DNA of 64,000 nucleotides from CAWAMR01 sp963783095 (GCA_963783095.1 CAWAMR010000020.1:124001-188000), one strand, 5' to 3'; counted from the first letter of the stretch, positions 20,693 to 29,340 are shown. Numbers and translations: made by a program. Notes: generated from the letters alone by a model not told the origin.

Positions 20693-20969
20693 GTTGTGCC
20701 CAGCAAAGGAGAGGCTTGTTGGTGCTTAAAAATACTTCACTCAATTCATGATGCACTTTCAATGCCGATGAGATGGCAAGGCTGTTATCGTTTGTTGCAA
20801 CTCTTTTATTTTGAAATAGATACGACATCATTTGATTCATCCACGATTCGGGCGATCGAATCGATTGCACAAATCAAAAGCAGCGAACGCCCGCAATTTG
20901 CGCATCTGGTTATCGGATCAATTTCGAGGCATCAACCATCCTGATAATTCACTCCGGAAGTAAAGTAAA

Positions 20970-21004
20970 TTTTGGCACACTTTGGCACACTTTGGCACAC
21001 TTTA
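20970..21004. repeat. three direct copies of TTTGGCACAC
   Basis: The ten-base word TTTGGCACAC occurs three times head to tail, followed by a partial fourth (TTTAGG). It lies about 280 bases upstream of the nirBD start. It could be a regulator-binding array for nirBD or simple slippage; nothing decides between these. Confidence 0.6.
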
Positions 21005-21104
21005 GGCCAGAATTCGGGTTTCGCTCCCCGAATTCTGGCGAATTCGGCTACGTGATTGAATCCGGTGACGCCCAGAGAATCTGGTTACACCCGCACGGTC
21101 GAGA

Positions 21105-21665
21105 AACCGATTTTTGTAGCAACTTGTAGCATGTCCGTTCACCGTCTCGTTTGTTTGGCTATTCAATTGTTGATCCGCAAAACCAAAATTGTGTAACAAA
21201 TTGTAGCACGACATTTAGAAATTCGTTAGTCAGTACGTTCGTTCGTTGCTGCACAATGCAATTTTTGTAGCAATTTGTAACATGGCGATCACATGCTCGC
21301 TTGTTTGATTATTGTTGATCCGCAAACCAGTTTTTGTAACAATTTGTAGCACGACGTTCGGAAATTCGTTAGTCCGTATTTTCGTTCGTTGCTGCACAAC
21401 CCAATTTTTGTAGCAATTTGTAGCATGGCAATCACATAATCGTTTGTTTTGTTATTCAATCGTTGATCGGCAAGCCAGTTTTTGTAACGATTTGTAGCGT
21501 CTGGGCCCGATTACGGGCCCTCATCTGAAAGTAACTTCGCCAGAATATCAAATCAATAATCGTTGGATTGAGGCGAAGTTTCTTGGAAGCACTACATTCG
21601 CAAATTCGTTTGTTTGTATTTTCTATCATTGATATACAAACCGATTTTTGTAGCAACTTGTAGCA
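21105..21665. repeat. tandem array with TTTTTGTAGCAATTTGTAGC core, about 142-bp period
   Basis: The core occurs near 21112, 21260, 21402 and 21643, with an alternate form (TTTTTGTAACAATTTGTAGC) between them near 21185, 21330 and 21476. Half-units are therefore about 72 bases and full units about 142 bases. Between the cores, CGTTCGTTGCTGCACAA and GTTGATCCGCAAACC are also repeated. Copies are diverged. No ORF is conserved across units. It is unlike a CRISPR array, because the cores are imperfect and the intervening DNA is itself repeated. Confidence 0.75.
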
Positions 21666-21884
21666 ACAGAGTCCGACAGGCTCCATTCATCCAAGAACTT
21701 CGTCAATGCATCAAATCGATAATTGTTTGATCCATTGCCAAGTTCTTTGGAAACATTTTGTAACATTTTGTTCAGATCATTCGCCGCTTCGTCAAACAGC
21801 AGATCGTTGGAGACTTCTAACTGAATGCGACAATGTTCAACTCTGCTGGGCAGGTTTCGACCCCAAAGCTATTGGGAGCCCGCA

Positions 21885-22059
21885 GCGCAAGCAAGGTGGA
21901 AGGGCGATCGCCGGGACTCCTCCCTTGCTTGCGCCTTTTGAAATTGCGCGCCGAAGGAGTTTCGAATGGTGCGGCGAAGCCGCACACTAACCCGAAGCGT
22001 AAGCGAGGAAACGACTTCCGGCAAACGTGGGGTCGATTCTCGCTCACGCTTCGGGTTAG
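21885..22059. repeat. nested inverted repeats (GCGCAAGCAAGG; CTAACCCGAAGCGTAAGCGAG)
   Basis: GCGCAAGCAAGG at 21885-21896 is perfectly inverted at 21923-21934. The 21-base arm at 21987-22007 is inverted at 22039-22059 with one mismatch. The second word, around AACCCGAAGCG, is of a type commonly scattered in Gemmata-like genomes (recalled, not searched). Both could form stable hairpins. No gene overlaps. Confidence 0.65.
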
Positions 22060-22216
22060 TAAAACCTTCGGTTTTTTGGTGTAATAAGAATCCGGTTTTC
22101 AATCTGACCGGGGTTTAGTTGTGCACATCTGCCGATCAAGGCCCGTGACGCCGCGACCCGGAGCATCGCGCCGATTGGTCCGCTCCTCCAGGTGCATTCG
22201 CATTCTCATCCATCAT

Positions 22217-22240
22217 TTATAATAGTGTACACAATTATAA
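22217..22240. promoter_or_regulatory. operator-like palindrome around GTGTACAC
   Basis: A 24-base dyad with one mismatch: TTATAAT, then GTGTACAC in the centre, then ATTATAA. It is A/T-rich and symmetrical like a repressor operator, but no plus-strand gene starts just after it, so a role is speculative. Confidence 0.35.
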
Positions 22241-22393
22241 TAATCAAGCGGTGTTGTCCCAAAGATGCGGGGGGGGTGTAGCCATATTCTCTGGGGGTCG
22301 CCGGATCAATGGCGTAGCCGAATTCTGGCGAATTCGGCTACACCCCCCCAGTGAATCTGGTTACACGCGAAGCGGGAATGCTCCGCTTTTGGC

Positions 22394-23031
22394 TCAGAGC
22401 CGGTCGAGCGGGCTTTGTACGCCGGCGGGGCCGCGTTGCAGGACGTGCGTGTAGATCATGGTCGTGCGCACGTCGGCGTGGCCGAGCAGTTCCTGGACGG
22501 TGCGCACGTCGTAGCCCGCTTCCAGCAAATGCGTGGCGAAGCTGTGCCGCAGCGTGTGGCAACTGACCCTTTTGGTGAACCGGGCCGCGTCGGATGCGGC
22601 CTTCACCCGCTTTTGCAACAGGTTTCCGCCATGAACCGGTCGATTCCATCTAATTCCTCAAGAAGAGCGCGAATCTCGTCCACGCTGAGCACAACCGGGA
22701 GCCGTTCCGGTCGTTCGGCGCGGAGAGCGTTGAGCCGGGGCAGTTCGATTTGCAGAATCTTTTGATAGAGGAACAGCAGCGCGGAGAAAGCCTGGTTCTG
22801 GGTACTGGCGGCGACGTTGCCTTGTACCGCAAGATGAGTGAGAAAGCTTTCGATCTCGGCAGCACCCATCGTCTTGGGATGGCGTTTATTGTGGAAAAGA
22901 ATGAAGCGTTTGATCCAGTCTACATAGGCTTGTTCCGTGCGTATGGAGTAATGGAGCAAACGCATTTTGGCGGCAACCTGATCGAGCAGTTTGGGGGAGT
23001 TGTTGGCCGGTGATGGAGTCGAGGGAACCAT
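22394..23031 (-). pseudogene. integron-type tyrosine recombinase (IntI-like), internally deleted
   Basis: The N-terminal part (ATG 23031) is an intact SAM-like core-binding domain with the IntI pattern: LHYSIRTEQAYVDWIKRF, FHNKRHP and FLTHLAVQGNVAASTQNQA. It continues to RLPVVLSVDEIRALLEELDG and MAE, then jumps in another frame to KRVSCHTLRHSFATHLLEAG, TVQELLGHADVRTTMIYTH and the C-terminal tail typical of IntI. A functional IntI is about 310-340 residues; here about 130-150 central residues are missing, including the first catalytic Arg and the IntI-specific insert. It should be inactive. It faces away from the plus-strand cassette array, as in integrons. Confidence 0.85.
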
Positions 23032-23171
23032 CGGATTTTTCTTGTGTTAAGCGAATCATTGGGTTAGAATCAAAAAACAATACCAAAGTCTGGTTTGCAG
23101 GTGCTTATTCACCATTGTGGGAATAGGCAGAATCATATTGAGGTTAGACAGAATTCCAAGGCGCAATAGGT

Positions 23172-23202
23172 AGAATTAATTCTGTCGACTCAATAGTTCG
23201 GC
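23172..23202 (+). other. probable attI recombination region of the integron
   Basis: GTTCGGC at 23196-23202 matches the right-hand core of the attC sites downstream but has no inverted partner on its left. It lies between the divergent integrase remnant and the first cassette ORF, where attI is expected. A perfect palindrome AGAATTAATTCT (23172-23183) sits just upstream. Boundaries are inferred. Confidence 0.55.
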
Positions 23203-23220
23203 AAGAGAGGAGGGCGAGTT

Positions 23221-23757
23221 GTGGGTCCCTGGGACATAGACGGCCGCGCTCTGGAGTTGCTGGAGAACGTCTGCGGTTTCGCCCTTGGTGCGATGCCCAG
23301 CGGTCTGTCGATGCTGCCAGAGTCGGATGAGTTGGAGTGCATCGCAGGTGACGGATCGGGCGGGTGCTTTTACCTGTGGCACGCCCAGGTGCGTGGCGGT
23401 CGGGTTCCGGTCGTCTACCTTTCCTCCTACGGCGAGGCGTCCCGGTTCGCCGAGGAGTTCACGGACGCACTCACCATCGTGGCGGCGTTCCCGGGGTATT
23501 GGGGGGATGTCTTGGTGGCGGCCTGCAAGGGCGGCGACCGCGTCGGTCGCGTCATCCCTCACTACGAGGCCGACCTCGAACCGGACTATGCCGCGGCCCG
23601 CACCGAGTTGTGCGACCTCCTTGGGCTCGACCCGGTGTCGGCAGCGACCAAGTTCGTCGCGGCTGTTCGCGTGGAGCCGCCGTTCGCGCCGCAACTAAAG
23701 TCGGGCAAGGGGACCACCCCGGCCACCTCGTTCGCTGCTCGGCCGTATCCGAAATAG
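23221..23757 (+). CDS. first cassette protein, possibly SMI1/KNR4 (SUKH)-like
   Basis: GTG 23221 follows GAGAGGAGGG. The 178-residue acidic cytosolic protein reads CIAGDGSGGCFYLW, VVYLSSYGEASRFAEEFTDA and FPGYWGDVLVAA. A 'Gly-Asp-Gly-Ser-Gly...Leu-Ser-Ser-(Tyr/Glu)-Gly-Glu-Ala' run leading into a helical tail resembles SUKH/SMI1-type immunity proteins, but the likeness is weak and from memory. There is no signal peptide or membrane segment. It is the first ORF after the putative attI and is followed 15 bases later by attC 1, a classic cassette arrangement. Confidence 0.6.
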   Translation: MGPWDIDGRALELLENVCGFALGAMPSGLSMLPESDELECIAGDGSGGCFYLWHAQVRGGRVPVVYLSSYGEASRFAEEFTDALTIVAAFPGYWGDVLVAACKGGDRVGRVIPHYEADLEPDYAAARTELCDLLGLDPVSAATKFVAAVRVEPPFAPQLKSGKGTTPATSFAARPYPK

Positions 23758-23772
23758 GGTCTGGGCCTGAGC

Positions 23773-23868
23773 GCCGAACGGTGAGGCTCTCGTGCGAGGG
23801 CCGCTGGAGAGCCGTTGAACAAGAGCGACCGTAATGCGGCCCTCGTCACGAGAAGCAGCTTGTTCGGC
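23773..23868 (+). repeat. attC 1
   Basis: GCCGAAC (23773-23779) and GTTCGGC (23862-23868) bound a 96-base imperfect palindrome. CTCGTGCGAGGGCCGC on the left arm pairs with GCGGCCCTCGTCACGAG on the right with a small bulge. It starts 15 bases after the preceding stop. Confidence 0.85.
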
Positions 23869-23884
23869 CACAGGCGGCGAAGCG

Positions 23885-24286
23885 ATGGCGACAACCAGCG
23901 AAAACCGATGCTTCGACATACCTCTTGCGAATCCGTCGGAGAAACGCACCCACCTTCGAGTCCAGATGACTTACCTTCGCAGCCAGGGCGTCATCCTGGA
24001 AGCCTTTCCGATCGCCGTGACGGAATCGCTCGTCACGATTCCCTTCTGGAGCGATTCGCGAGGTCAACTGAAACTCGAGGACATGGGTCGTCTGAACCGC
24101 CGACACTTGGATGTGTTGCTCGAGAAGGTCCGGGCCGAGATCCACGCTCAGGCTGGCCGGTATTGGGATCATGTAAAAGCCATCCTCGAAACAAATGAGA
24201 TGAGGCTGGCGAGCGGGGAAGGTGGAACCTCACCGCGTTCGGCCGAGGGGTCGATCTCGCAAAGTGAAGTTGCGGAAGGTTTGTAG
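23885..24286 (+). CDS. cassette protein of unknown function
   Basis: Starting at ATG 23885, 17 bases after attC 1, it encodes 133 residues. The core reads THLRVQMTYLRSQGVILEA, LVTIPFWSDSRGQLKLEDMG and RHLDVLLEKVRAEIHAQAGRYWDHV, giving a predicted mix of strands and a long helix, with a Ser/Glu-rich tail. No signal peptide or known motif is seen. It is followed 8 bases later by attC 2. It is unbroken, as expected for a simple cassette. Confidence 0.6.
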   Translation: MATTSENRCFDIPLANPSEKRTHLRVQMTYLRSQGVILEAFPIAVTESLVTIPFWSDSRGQLKLEDMGRLNRRHLDVLLEKVRAEIHAQAGRYWDHVKAILETNEMRLASGEGGTSPRSAEGSISQSEVAEGL

Positions 24287-24293
24287 GAGCCAA

Positions 24294-24391
24294 GCCGAAC
24301 CAGACGCTCCACCTGACCCGGCCCGCATGGAGGCTTTCTCGAGTTCGTAGCTCACTCGTGCGGGCCGGGCAGGTGAGCCTTGTCGTTCGGC
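24294..24391 (+). repeat. attC 2
   Basis: GCCGAAC (24294-24300) to GTTCGGC (24385-24391), 98 bases. The arms GACCCGGCCCGCA and TGCGGGCCGGGC pair almost perfectly around a short loop, with further pairing outside. Confidence 0.85.
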
Positions 24392-24435
24392 CAACTTCCG
24401 TGTACGCCGGTCCGGGGAATCAGGAGATTTGCACT

Positions 24436-25850
24436 ATGCCGTGGATCATGGTAAATCCCAATGGGCGGTTCGAGATGTTCATGATTGGGGAGAATAAGCT
24501 CGTCTTCCACAGCACGCAGGTTGCGAAAGGCGCCGGTTACGGACCTTGGGCCGAATTGTCGGACACTGGTTATCAAGTTCTTCAACTCGCGGTAGCAGCA
24601 AACCCGAACGGGAGGCTTGAGGCGTTCGCAATTAACTTGGGCCTCAATGTAGTACACTGCTACCAAACCACCCCCGGTTCCGGCCCGTGGATTCATTGGC
24701 AAGAGTTTTCGACATCTGGCTATCAGATCAAACAACTGGTGTTAGGTAGCAATGGCGATGGGAGATTAGAGGCGTTCGCAGTCAACTTGGGCAGCAATGT
24801 CGTTCACTCCCGGCAAATAGGCGTTGGCTCAGGACCGTGGTCGGAATGGGGCGAGTTGTCGGACACTGGTTATCAGGTAAGACAACTCGCGGTGGGGTTG
24901 AACAAGAACGGAAGGATGGAAGCGTTCGTGGTCAACTTGGGCGGAAATGTCATGCGCTGTCTCCAGCCCCTCAACCCAGGCGACGGCCGTTGGGGCTCCT
25001 GGGGGGAACTGTCAACCTCAGGATATCAGGTCAAACAACTCGTCGTCCAAGCAAATTTGGACGGGCGACTGGAAGTCTTCGCGATAAACCTAGGTGATGA
25101 AGTCGTCCACTCGTATGAGACGAGCCCGGGAAGCGATTCCTGGAATGGCTGGAGCGATTTCCAATTCGGTAAGCCGGAGGGAAAAGCAGTTGTGCAGGTT
25201 TCTGCTACGATTGATGCCTCGGGGCGTGTCAATGTCGTCGCGCTCGCGGATGACACGGTGCCTTACCGAAATGTTCAGGAAGATCCAAACGGCGGATGGA
25301 CTGGTTGGTACAGAGACACTCCCGGATCCTCAGCGAGCGCCCACCCAGCGTTTCACGGGCACTCGCAGAAGCTATGTCATACTTTACCAAGGCCCAAACT
25401 GGTCGCCAAGGCGGTGGGCAAAAAGGCTGCTGAAACCGATCCAGCGGCCTTCAAAGAGTATATGGTCGAGCTAAAAGAAACATGCGATAAGATGTGTCGT
25501 CTGCGCGTGATCCCGCGATCGTCGTCATTGTCGATGACGCCCTGGCGGGATCGGTAATGGGTGGGGTAGCCGGTTTTTTTGCTGATGGCGTTGGAGCGCT
25601 GCCAGGGGCCGAGGTGGGGTTAGTCATGGGTGCCACCTATGGCACTTTTGATGCGCTTGGACAAGCGGCCGGAGTGATGCTTTGCACACTCGAAGCTGAT
25701 CAATCCTGGGGTATGGACAGCCATGTCTTAGACCAAGAAACCCAGGACAGAGGAATGGAACAGTACATTAAAGACAATTTCCCCGAAGCGGACCCGCACA
25801 TCTATCACGGTGTAGATGACAATCGCGGCGATGTTTCAGATGAGGCTTGA
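24436..25850 (+). CDS. PLL-like beta-propeller lectin with glycine-rich tail (one frameshift)
   Basis: ATG 24436 lies 9 bases after CAGGAG. The first 280 or so residues consist of five to six repeats of about 48 residues, each with a form of NGRLEAFAINLG, VVHSYQ, PGSGPW, SEWGELS and GYQVKQL. This matches the blades of PLL/PHL-type fucose-binding lectins and related propellers. After a frame change near 25490 comes a Gly/Ala-rich hydrophobic stretch (GSVMGGVAGFFADGVGALPG) and an acidic C-terminus, about 470 residues in all. A sugar-binding head with a glycine-zipper tail could be an adhesin or effector; no signal peptide is visible. It is the largest cassette and ends 65 bases before attC 3. 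Confidence 0.7.
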
Positions 25851-25915
25851 TAGCACGCCGGCAGGAAGCGGACGAGGGAGAAGCAAGGGCAGGAGTCGCA
25901 TTTATCGCAAGCCAG

Positions 25916-26014
25916 GCCGAACCAACGGATGAAGCTGACCGGGGCCGCCATCCTGGTTTCGCGCGGCATGAAGGTCTTGCAGGCGGCCCCGGCAGCTTAT
26001 CCTTATCGTTCGGC
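25916..26014 (+). repeat. attC 3
   Basis: GCCGAAC (25916-25922) to GTTCGGC (26008-26014), 99 bases. The arms AAGCTGACCGGGGCCGCC and GGCGGCCCCGGCAGCTT pair with one bulge. Confidence 0.85.
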
Positions 26015-26065
26015 GAGCTGACGGGTTTGGCGAGCTGTCGCGTTTGGCGAATGGAGGCGTTTGGC

Positions 26066-26551
26066 ATGGAGTTTGATCGCATCCGGCACATGGAGCTCCT
26101 TGCGATTGACTGTCCCCTGTCACTCCGGGAGTTCTGCGACGCGATGCAACGGCGGCTCGGGCTGCCCACCTTCGAGTTCGATTTCGAGAACGAGACCGAG
26201 TGGGGATTGATTGAGCACGCGGGCATCGAGTACAACGTGTCGCGCCCGTATGAGCGCGGCACATTGGCAAAATGGGACGGCTTGGTCCCCGTAGGCTGCA
26301 ACTTCGGCGTGACGCTGATGGTGTCCCAGGATCGCCCGCCCCGCCATAACGCCGAATGGAGTTTCGTCGAGTTGGTGCCGGATGTCGGCCAACGGCTGGC
26401 CGACACCTTCGGGATGCCGGTGTACCACCACAGGACCTGGATGGGAGTCGGAAAGAGCATGGTACGCGATCCACCTTCCACCCCAGAGAAAGACGTGCCG
26501 AACTCGTCGCTCAAGATGTGGCGCAGTAGTAGCTCAAGAGACTCCGTATAA
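26066..26551 (+). CDS. cassette protein of unknown function
   Basis: ATG 26066 is preceded by GGAGG at 26053-26057; an earlier in-frame ATG at 26051 is less well placed. The 161-residue protein reads DCPLSLREFCDAMQRRLGLP, WGLIEHAGIEYNVSRPYE, WDGLVPVGCNFGVTLMVSQD and FVELVPDVGQRLADTFGMPVYHHR. The alternation of amphipathic strands and helices suggests a small soluble alpha/beta protein of the kind often found among immunity proteins, but I do not recognise the family. It ends 5 bases before attC 4. Confidence 0.6.
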   Translation: MEFDRIRHMELLAIDCPLSLREFCDAMQRRLGLPTFEFDFENETEWGLIEHAGIEYNVSRPYERGTLAKWDGLVPVGCNFGVTLMVSQDRPPRHNAEWSFVELVPDVGQRLADTFGMPVYHHRTWMGVGKSMVRDPPSTPEKDVPNSSLKMWRSSSSRDSV

Positions 26552-26556
26552 AATAC

Positions 26557-26644
26557 GCCGAACCAGACGGTGAAGTTGAGCGGCCTAGGTTTTCGCTTTC
26601 CCAGCCTCCCGGGGTTCGGCCCCCAACTTACCTTGGTGTTCGGC
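26557..26644 (+). repeat. attC 4
   Basis: GCCGAAC (26557-26563) to GTTCGGC (26638-26644), 88 bases, with a weaker stem (GAAGTTGAGCGGCC against GGCCCCCAACTT). It closely resembles attC 8 in both arms. Confidence 0.75.
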
Positions 26645-26661
26645 GGAAGAGGTGATTTTAG

Positions 26662-26982
26662 ATGTTCACTCTTTCCCCATTCATAGACACCACTGGCGTC
26701 ACCACAATGGGTGAGATCGAAGTGGCTCCGGCAACGATCGTCGCCCGGTTCGGTTCACCTCGCAATTCCGACGAAAACAAAGTCAGCGGGGAATTTGTTT
26801 TTGCCGATCAACGTGGAGAGCCCTTTGTCGTTCACGATTGGAAGTCGACAAGCCTTTGGGAAGACGGGCTACCTTCTCCAGAGGAATTCTGGGCGAGCGA
26901 CGAACCTCAAGAGTTGTGCATCGCAACTCGCGATCTCGATACGTCAGTCTTTGAGGAATGGTTCGCCAAACAGTTAAGCTAG
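26662..26982 (+). CDS. small acidic cassette protein of unknown function
   Basis: ATG 26662, 17 bases after attC 4. The 106-residue soluble protein contains ATIVARFGSPRNSDENKVSG, FVFADQRGEPFVVHDWK and ELCIATRDLDTSVFEEWFAK. The region resembles a small beta-rich domain with a short C-terminal helix. No known motif is seen. It is unbroken and followed 13 bases later by attC 5. Confidence 0.6.
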   Translation: MFTLSPFIDTTGVTTMGEIEVAPATIVARFGSPRNSDENKVSGEFVFADQRGEPFVVHDWKSTSLWEDGLPSPEEFWASDEPQELCIATRDLDTSVFEEWFAKQLS

Positions 26983-26995
26983 AAGACGCCGAAAG

Positions 26996-27087
26996 GCCGA
27001 ACAAGAGCGTTGCAGTGGACCCGGCCCTCAGCTATTGTTTATGGATTCAGGTCAGCGCCCGCCGGGCCACTGAACTTTGCGTTCGGC
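26996..27087 (+). repeat. attC 5
   Basis: GCCGAAC (26996-27002) to GTTCGGC (27081-27087), 92 bases. CAGTGGACCCGGCCC on the left arm pairs with CGCCGGGCCACTG on the right. It is nearly identical to attC 6 and to the truncated site at 31454-31536. Confidence 0.85.
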
Positions 27088-27107
27088 AGCGGTCAAAAGG
27101 CGGTTCG

Positions 27108-27847
27108 ATGCGAATACGACGCGTCTACATCAAGAAGGCTGGTGGCGAGATAGCCAGCGAACCGTGCTATTCGGCTTGGCGGGGCTTCTCGTATTTGGGT
27201 TATCCGCTCGACTTCTTTGAGTGGGATGATCTTTCGCAAAAGTGCCTTCGCCTCGATCGCCGGACGCTCGTTGTTGGAGGAACAGTCGCGGTTCATATGG
27301 CATTGCGTCAAATTGGCGTCGAGGTTCCCGAACCTCTGAATCTGCCGCAACCACTAATGCGATTCGCAGGGCGTCGCGTTTGGGAGACAACCCTTGCTGC
27401 CATACGGAATGAAAACAAGTCAGGGTTTTTGCGCCGGTGTTTGCTAAACCGCTGCACGAGACAAAGGCTTTCGCTGGTTGTCTACTTTCCGGCAGTGCCG
27501 ACTTGGAGCGACTGCAACATCTTGCGGACGAATTCGACCTCCAAGTCGCTGAACCTGTTGTTTTTATCGCCGAATGGCGGTACTACATTCATTGCGGGGC
27601 CGTTGTCGGAATTGCCCATTATAAAGGAGAGTGGTCTCAGGTGCCTAACAGCGCTCTTGTGCGTGAAGCAGTGTCAAGCTACGTCAGCGCTCCTGTTGCA
27701 TATTCCTTGGATTTTGGAGTAACTAGCGAAGGACGTACACTATTGGTAGAGGCGAATGACGCATTCGCGCTCGGGGCTCACGGGATAGATGTCGTTGTAT
27801 ATGCAAAGATGCTCGAAGATCGTTGGCTTGAAATCACAGGCGGGTAG
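27108..27847 (+). CDS. ATP-grasp domain protein (DUF4343-like), one frameshift
   Basis: The true start is ATG 27108, because the longer frame upstream runs through attC 5. The N-terminal half (GFSYLGYPLDFFEWDDL, LVVGGTVAVHMALRQIGV) precedes an ATP-grasp core: FAKPLHETKAFAGCL, an acidic hinge EPVVFIAEWRYYIHCGAVVG, and the metal-binding end SLDFGVTSEGRTLLVEAND. This order fits DUF4343-type ATP-grasp proteins found with RiPP or immunity genes. Such enzymes couple carboxylate activation to ligation; the substrate here is unknown. One indel near 27430 joins the halves. attC 6 follows after 45 bases. Confidence 0.7.
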
Positions 27848-27892
27848 TGTCGAGCCAAGAGGCGCGCCAATTTCTTTTGCAGATGCCGCTTA

Positions 27893-27983
27893 GCCGAACA
27901 AAGCGTTGCAGTGGACCCGGCCCTCAGCTATTGTTTATGGGTTCAGGTCAGCGCCCGCCGGGCCACTGAACTTTGTGTTCGGA
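27893..27983 (+). repeat. attC 6
   Basis: GCCGAAC (27893-27899) to GTTCGGA (27977-27983), 91 bases. It differs from attC 5 at only a few positions and shares the same stem. Confidence 0.85.
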
Positions 27984-28000
27984 CGGCGATGGAGGAACAG

Positions 28001-28954
28001 ATGAGCGAAAAATTCCTTGAGGGCGAGCATGACTTCTTAGCGAGGGTTGTTGACAATCTGTTGGAGGATACACCAAAGCTCGTTTATGCTGATTGGCTTG
28101 AGGAGCAGTGCGATGACCGCTGTTATTTCTTGCGTGCCTTCGTCGCGGCATCCCGATCAATGGCTTTACACGATTTTCAGCAGGCAAAAGGGTTTCCAGA
28201 AGAATGGCTCGAACTTATTGGTTTTCGGCTTCTTGAAGCTCTCGCAGAGACAGACCGTGGCGAACTGAAGGAACGTGTATTGCGCTTGGCCAGGCCGGCT
28301 TTGCGGATGAAAAAAGACGGAAGGGGTATGCCAAAATTGCCATCGGAGCTGAGTAAGATCGGAGGGCTTCCCGATTTACCTCCAGGCTTCAACTGGCCAC
28401 TGGGTGATGAGTGCCGGGCCATTTTACAGCCTCGACACTGCTGGGGTCGATCGATTGGCGGGGTTTTTGGGACAAGTGAATTTTTCAGAGATTGCGGACA
28501 CACAGGCCGGTCGGCAGTTGCCTCGTAAAGGTGTGCTGTCTTTTTTTTGCTTCGAGGATCTCGAGAACGACAAACCTGACGTGATCGGGGCAAAGGCGAT
28601 TTACTTTCCGGATCCGACGGAACTGGTGCGGACAAAACCGCCGAAAGAATTGACGCTCGGAAATGGCGAGTTACCACAGGTTCGGCTGATGTTCGAGGAA
28701 ATCCTCGACTTGCCCGATGCTTTCAGCGGCCCTTGCGCAAGGAATTGACGCCCAATCCGGATGCGGATGAGGAGTTCTTCGAGATTTGCGGTGAGTCGAA
28801 TTTTGAGACCCTACTCGGCTATGCGCAGGAGACGAGTGGGGGCGATCCGACTCCATCCAAGAAGTCGCGGCACCTGATCGTGTTGAAAAATGCCGGAGGA
28901 TGTTGGCTCCACATTCAATTAGACCAGGAGGATCTCTCATACGCACAAGTTTGA
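28001..28954 (+). CDS. TIGR02996-like plus DUF1963 (YwqG-type) protein (two frameshifts)
   Basis: ATG 28001 is preceded by GGAGGAAC; the longer frame upstream is attC 6. The N-terminal 50 residues contain LLEDTPKLVYADWLEEQ, the planctomycete 'repeat-companion' domain. Next comes a DUF1963-type body: LSKIGGLPDLPPGFNWP, FLGQVNFSEIADTQ, LPRKGVLSFFCFED, and at the end LGYAQETSGGD and HLIVLKNAG. DUF1963 proteins are soluble beta-rich proteins of unknown activity, often linked to toxin immunity. Two indels (near 28415 and 28735) split it. The cassette carries a lineage-typical planctomycete domain, so it was probably formed in a related genome. Confidence 0.75.
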
Positions 28955-29133
28955 TAAAATCACGCTGAACTGGGTAGAGTTCGATTAGAATAGGTGAATT
29001 GGAGGTGTTTGGCGAATGAGGCTTCAGCATGTGCCGAAAGATCATTACAGTACTTGTGCTTGTCTCCGAGACCAAAACTGGTACGAGTGAGTTATGGGCG
29101 CTCGTCGGCTTCGCCGACGAAATCAAACGCAAA

Positions 29134-29190
29134 TGGAACCAATCGCTCAAGCGGAGTCGGAGTACCGACCCGCTTAGCTTTGTGTTCACT
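29134..29190 (+). repeat. degenerate attC (7a)
   Basis: TGGAACC to GTTCACT, 57 bases. The arms GCTCAAGCGG and CCGCTTAGC pair, and the sequence resembles attC 8, but both cores are altered and the site is short. Confidence 0.45.
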
Positions 29191-29232
29191 GCGCAATATT
29201 GCCAAGTGGGAGCCAGTGGGTGGCTGGTGGGA

Positions 29233-29325
29233 GCCGAACCTCCGTTGAAGTTGCGCAGCGGCCTCTGAGTGGGCGCAATGGTAAGCCAGTGGGAGGCCGC
29301 TGCGCAACTTAACTACTTTTTCGGC
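29233..29325 (+). repeat. attC 7
   Basis: GCCGAAC (29233-29239) to TTTCGGC (29319-29325), 93 bases. The long arms GAAGTTGCGCAGCGGCCTC and GAGGCCGCTGCGCAACTT pair almost perfectly. The right core has TTTCGGC in place of GTTCGGC, which may make it recombination-poor. Confidence 0.75.
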
Positions 29326-29340
29326 GGAGGATTTCAAGGA

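Larger units (their letters stand above)
20693..22393. other. 1.7-kb repeat-rich intergenic region between nirBD and integrase remnant
   Basis: No believable gene is seen. The segment holds the nirBD upstream region, three direct TTTGGCACAC copies, a tandem array of about 142-bp units, two dispersed GAATTC-containing palindromes, a large inverted repeat and an operator-like palindrome, each listed separately. Its A/T content is higher than that of the flanking genes. Confidence 0.7.
28955..29340. other. degraded cassette region with two attC remnants
   Basis: Immediately after the preceding stop, GCTGAAC and GTTCGAT lie only about 25 bases apart, so the normal stem is missing. A short ORF (29029-29268) crosses attC 7 and is not credible. 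Apart from the attC 7 sites, nothing else is recognised. Confidence 0.5.

Noticed and set aside
21105..21665. CRISPR array
   Set aside because: The repeated cores are imperfect and the sequence between them is also repeated, unlike unique spacers; no cas genes are nearby.
29029..29268. 79-codon cassette gene
   Set aside because: It runs through attC 7a and into attC 7, has no RBS and no conserved-looking segments.
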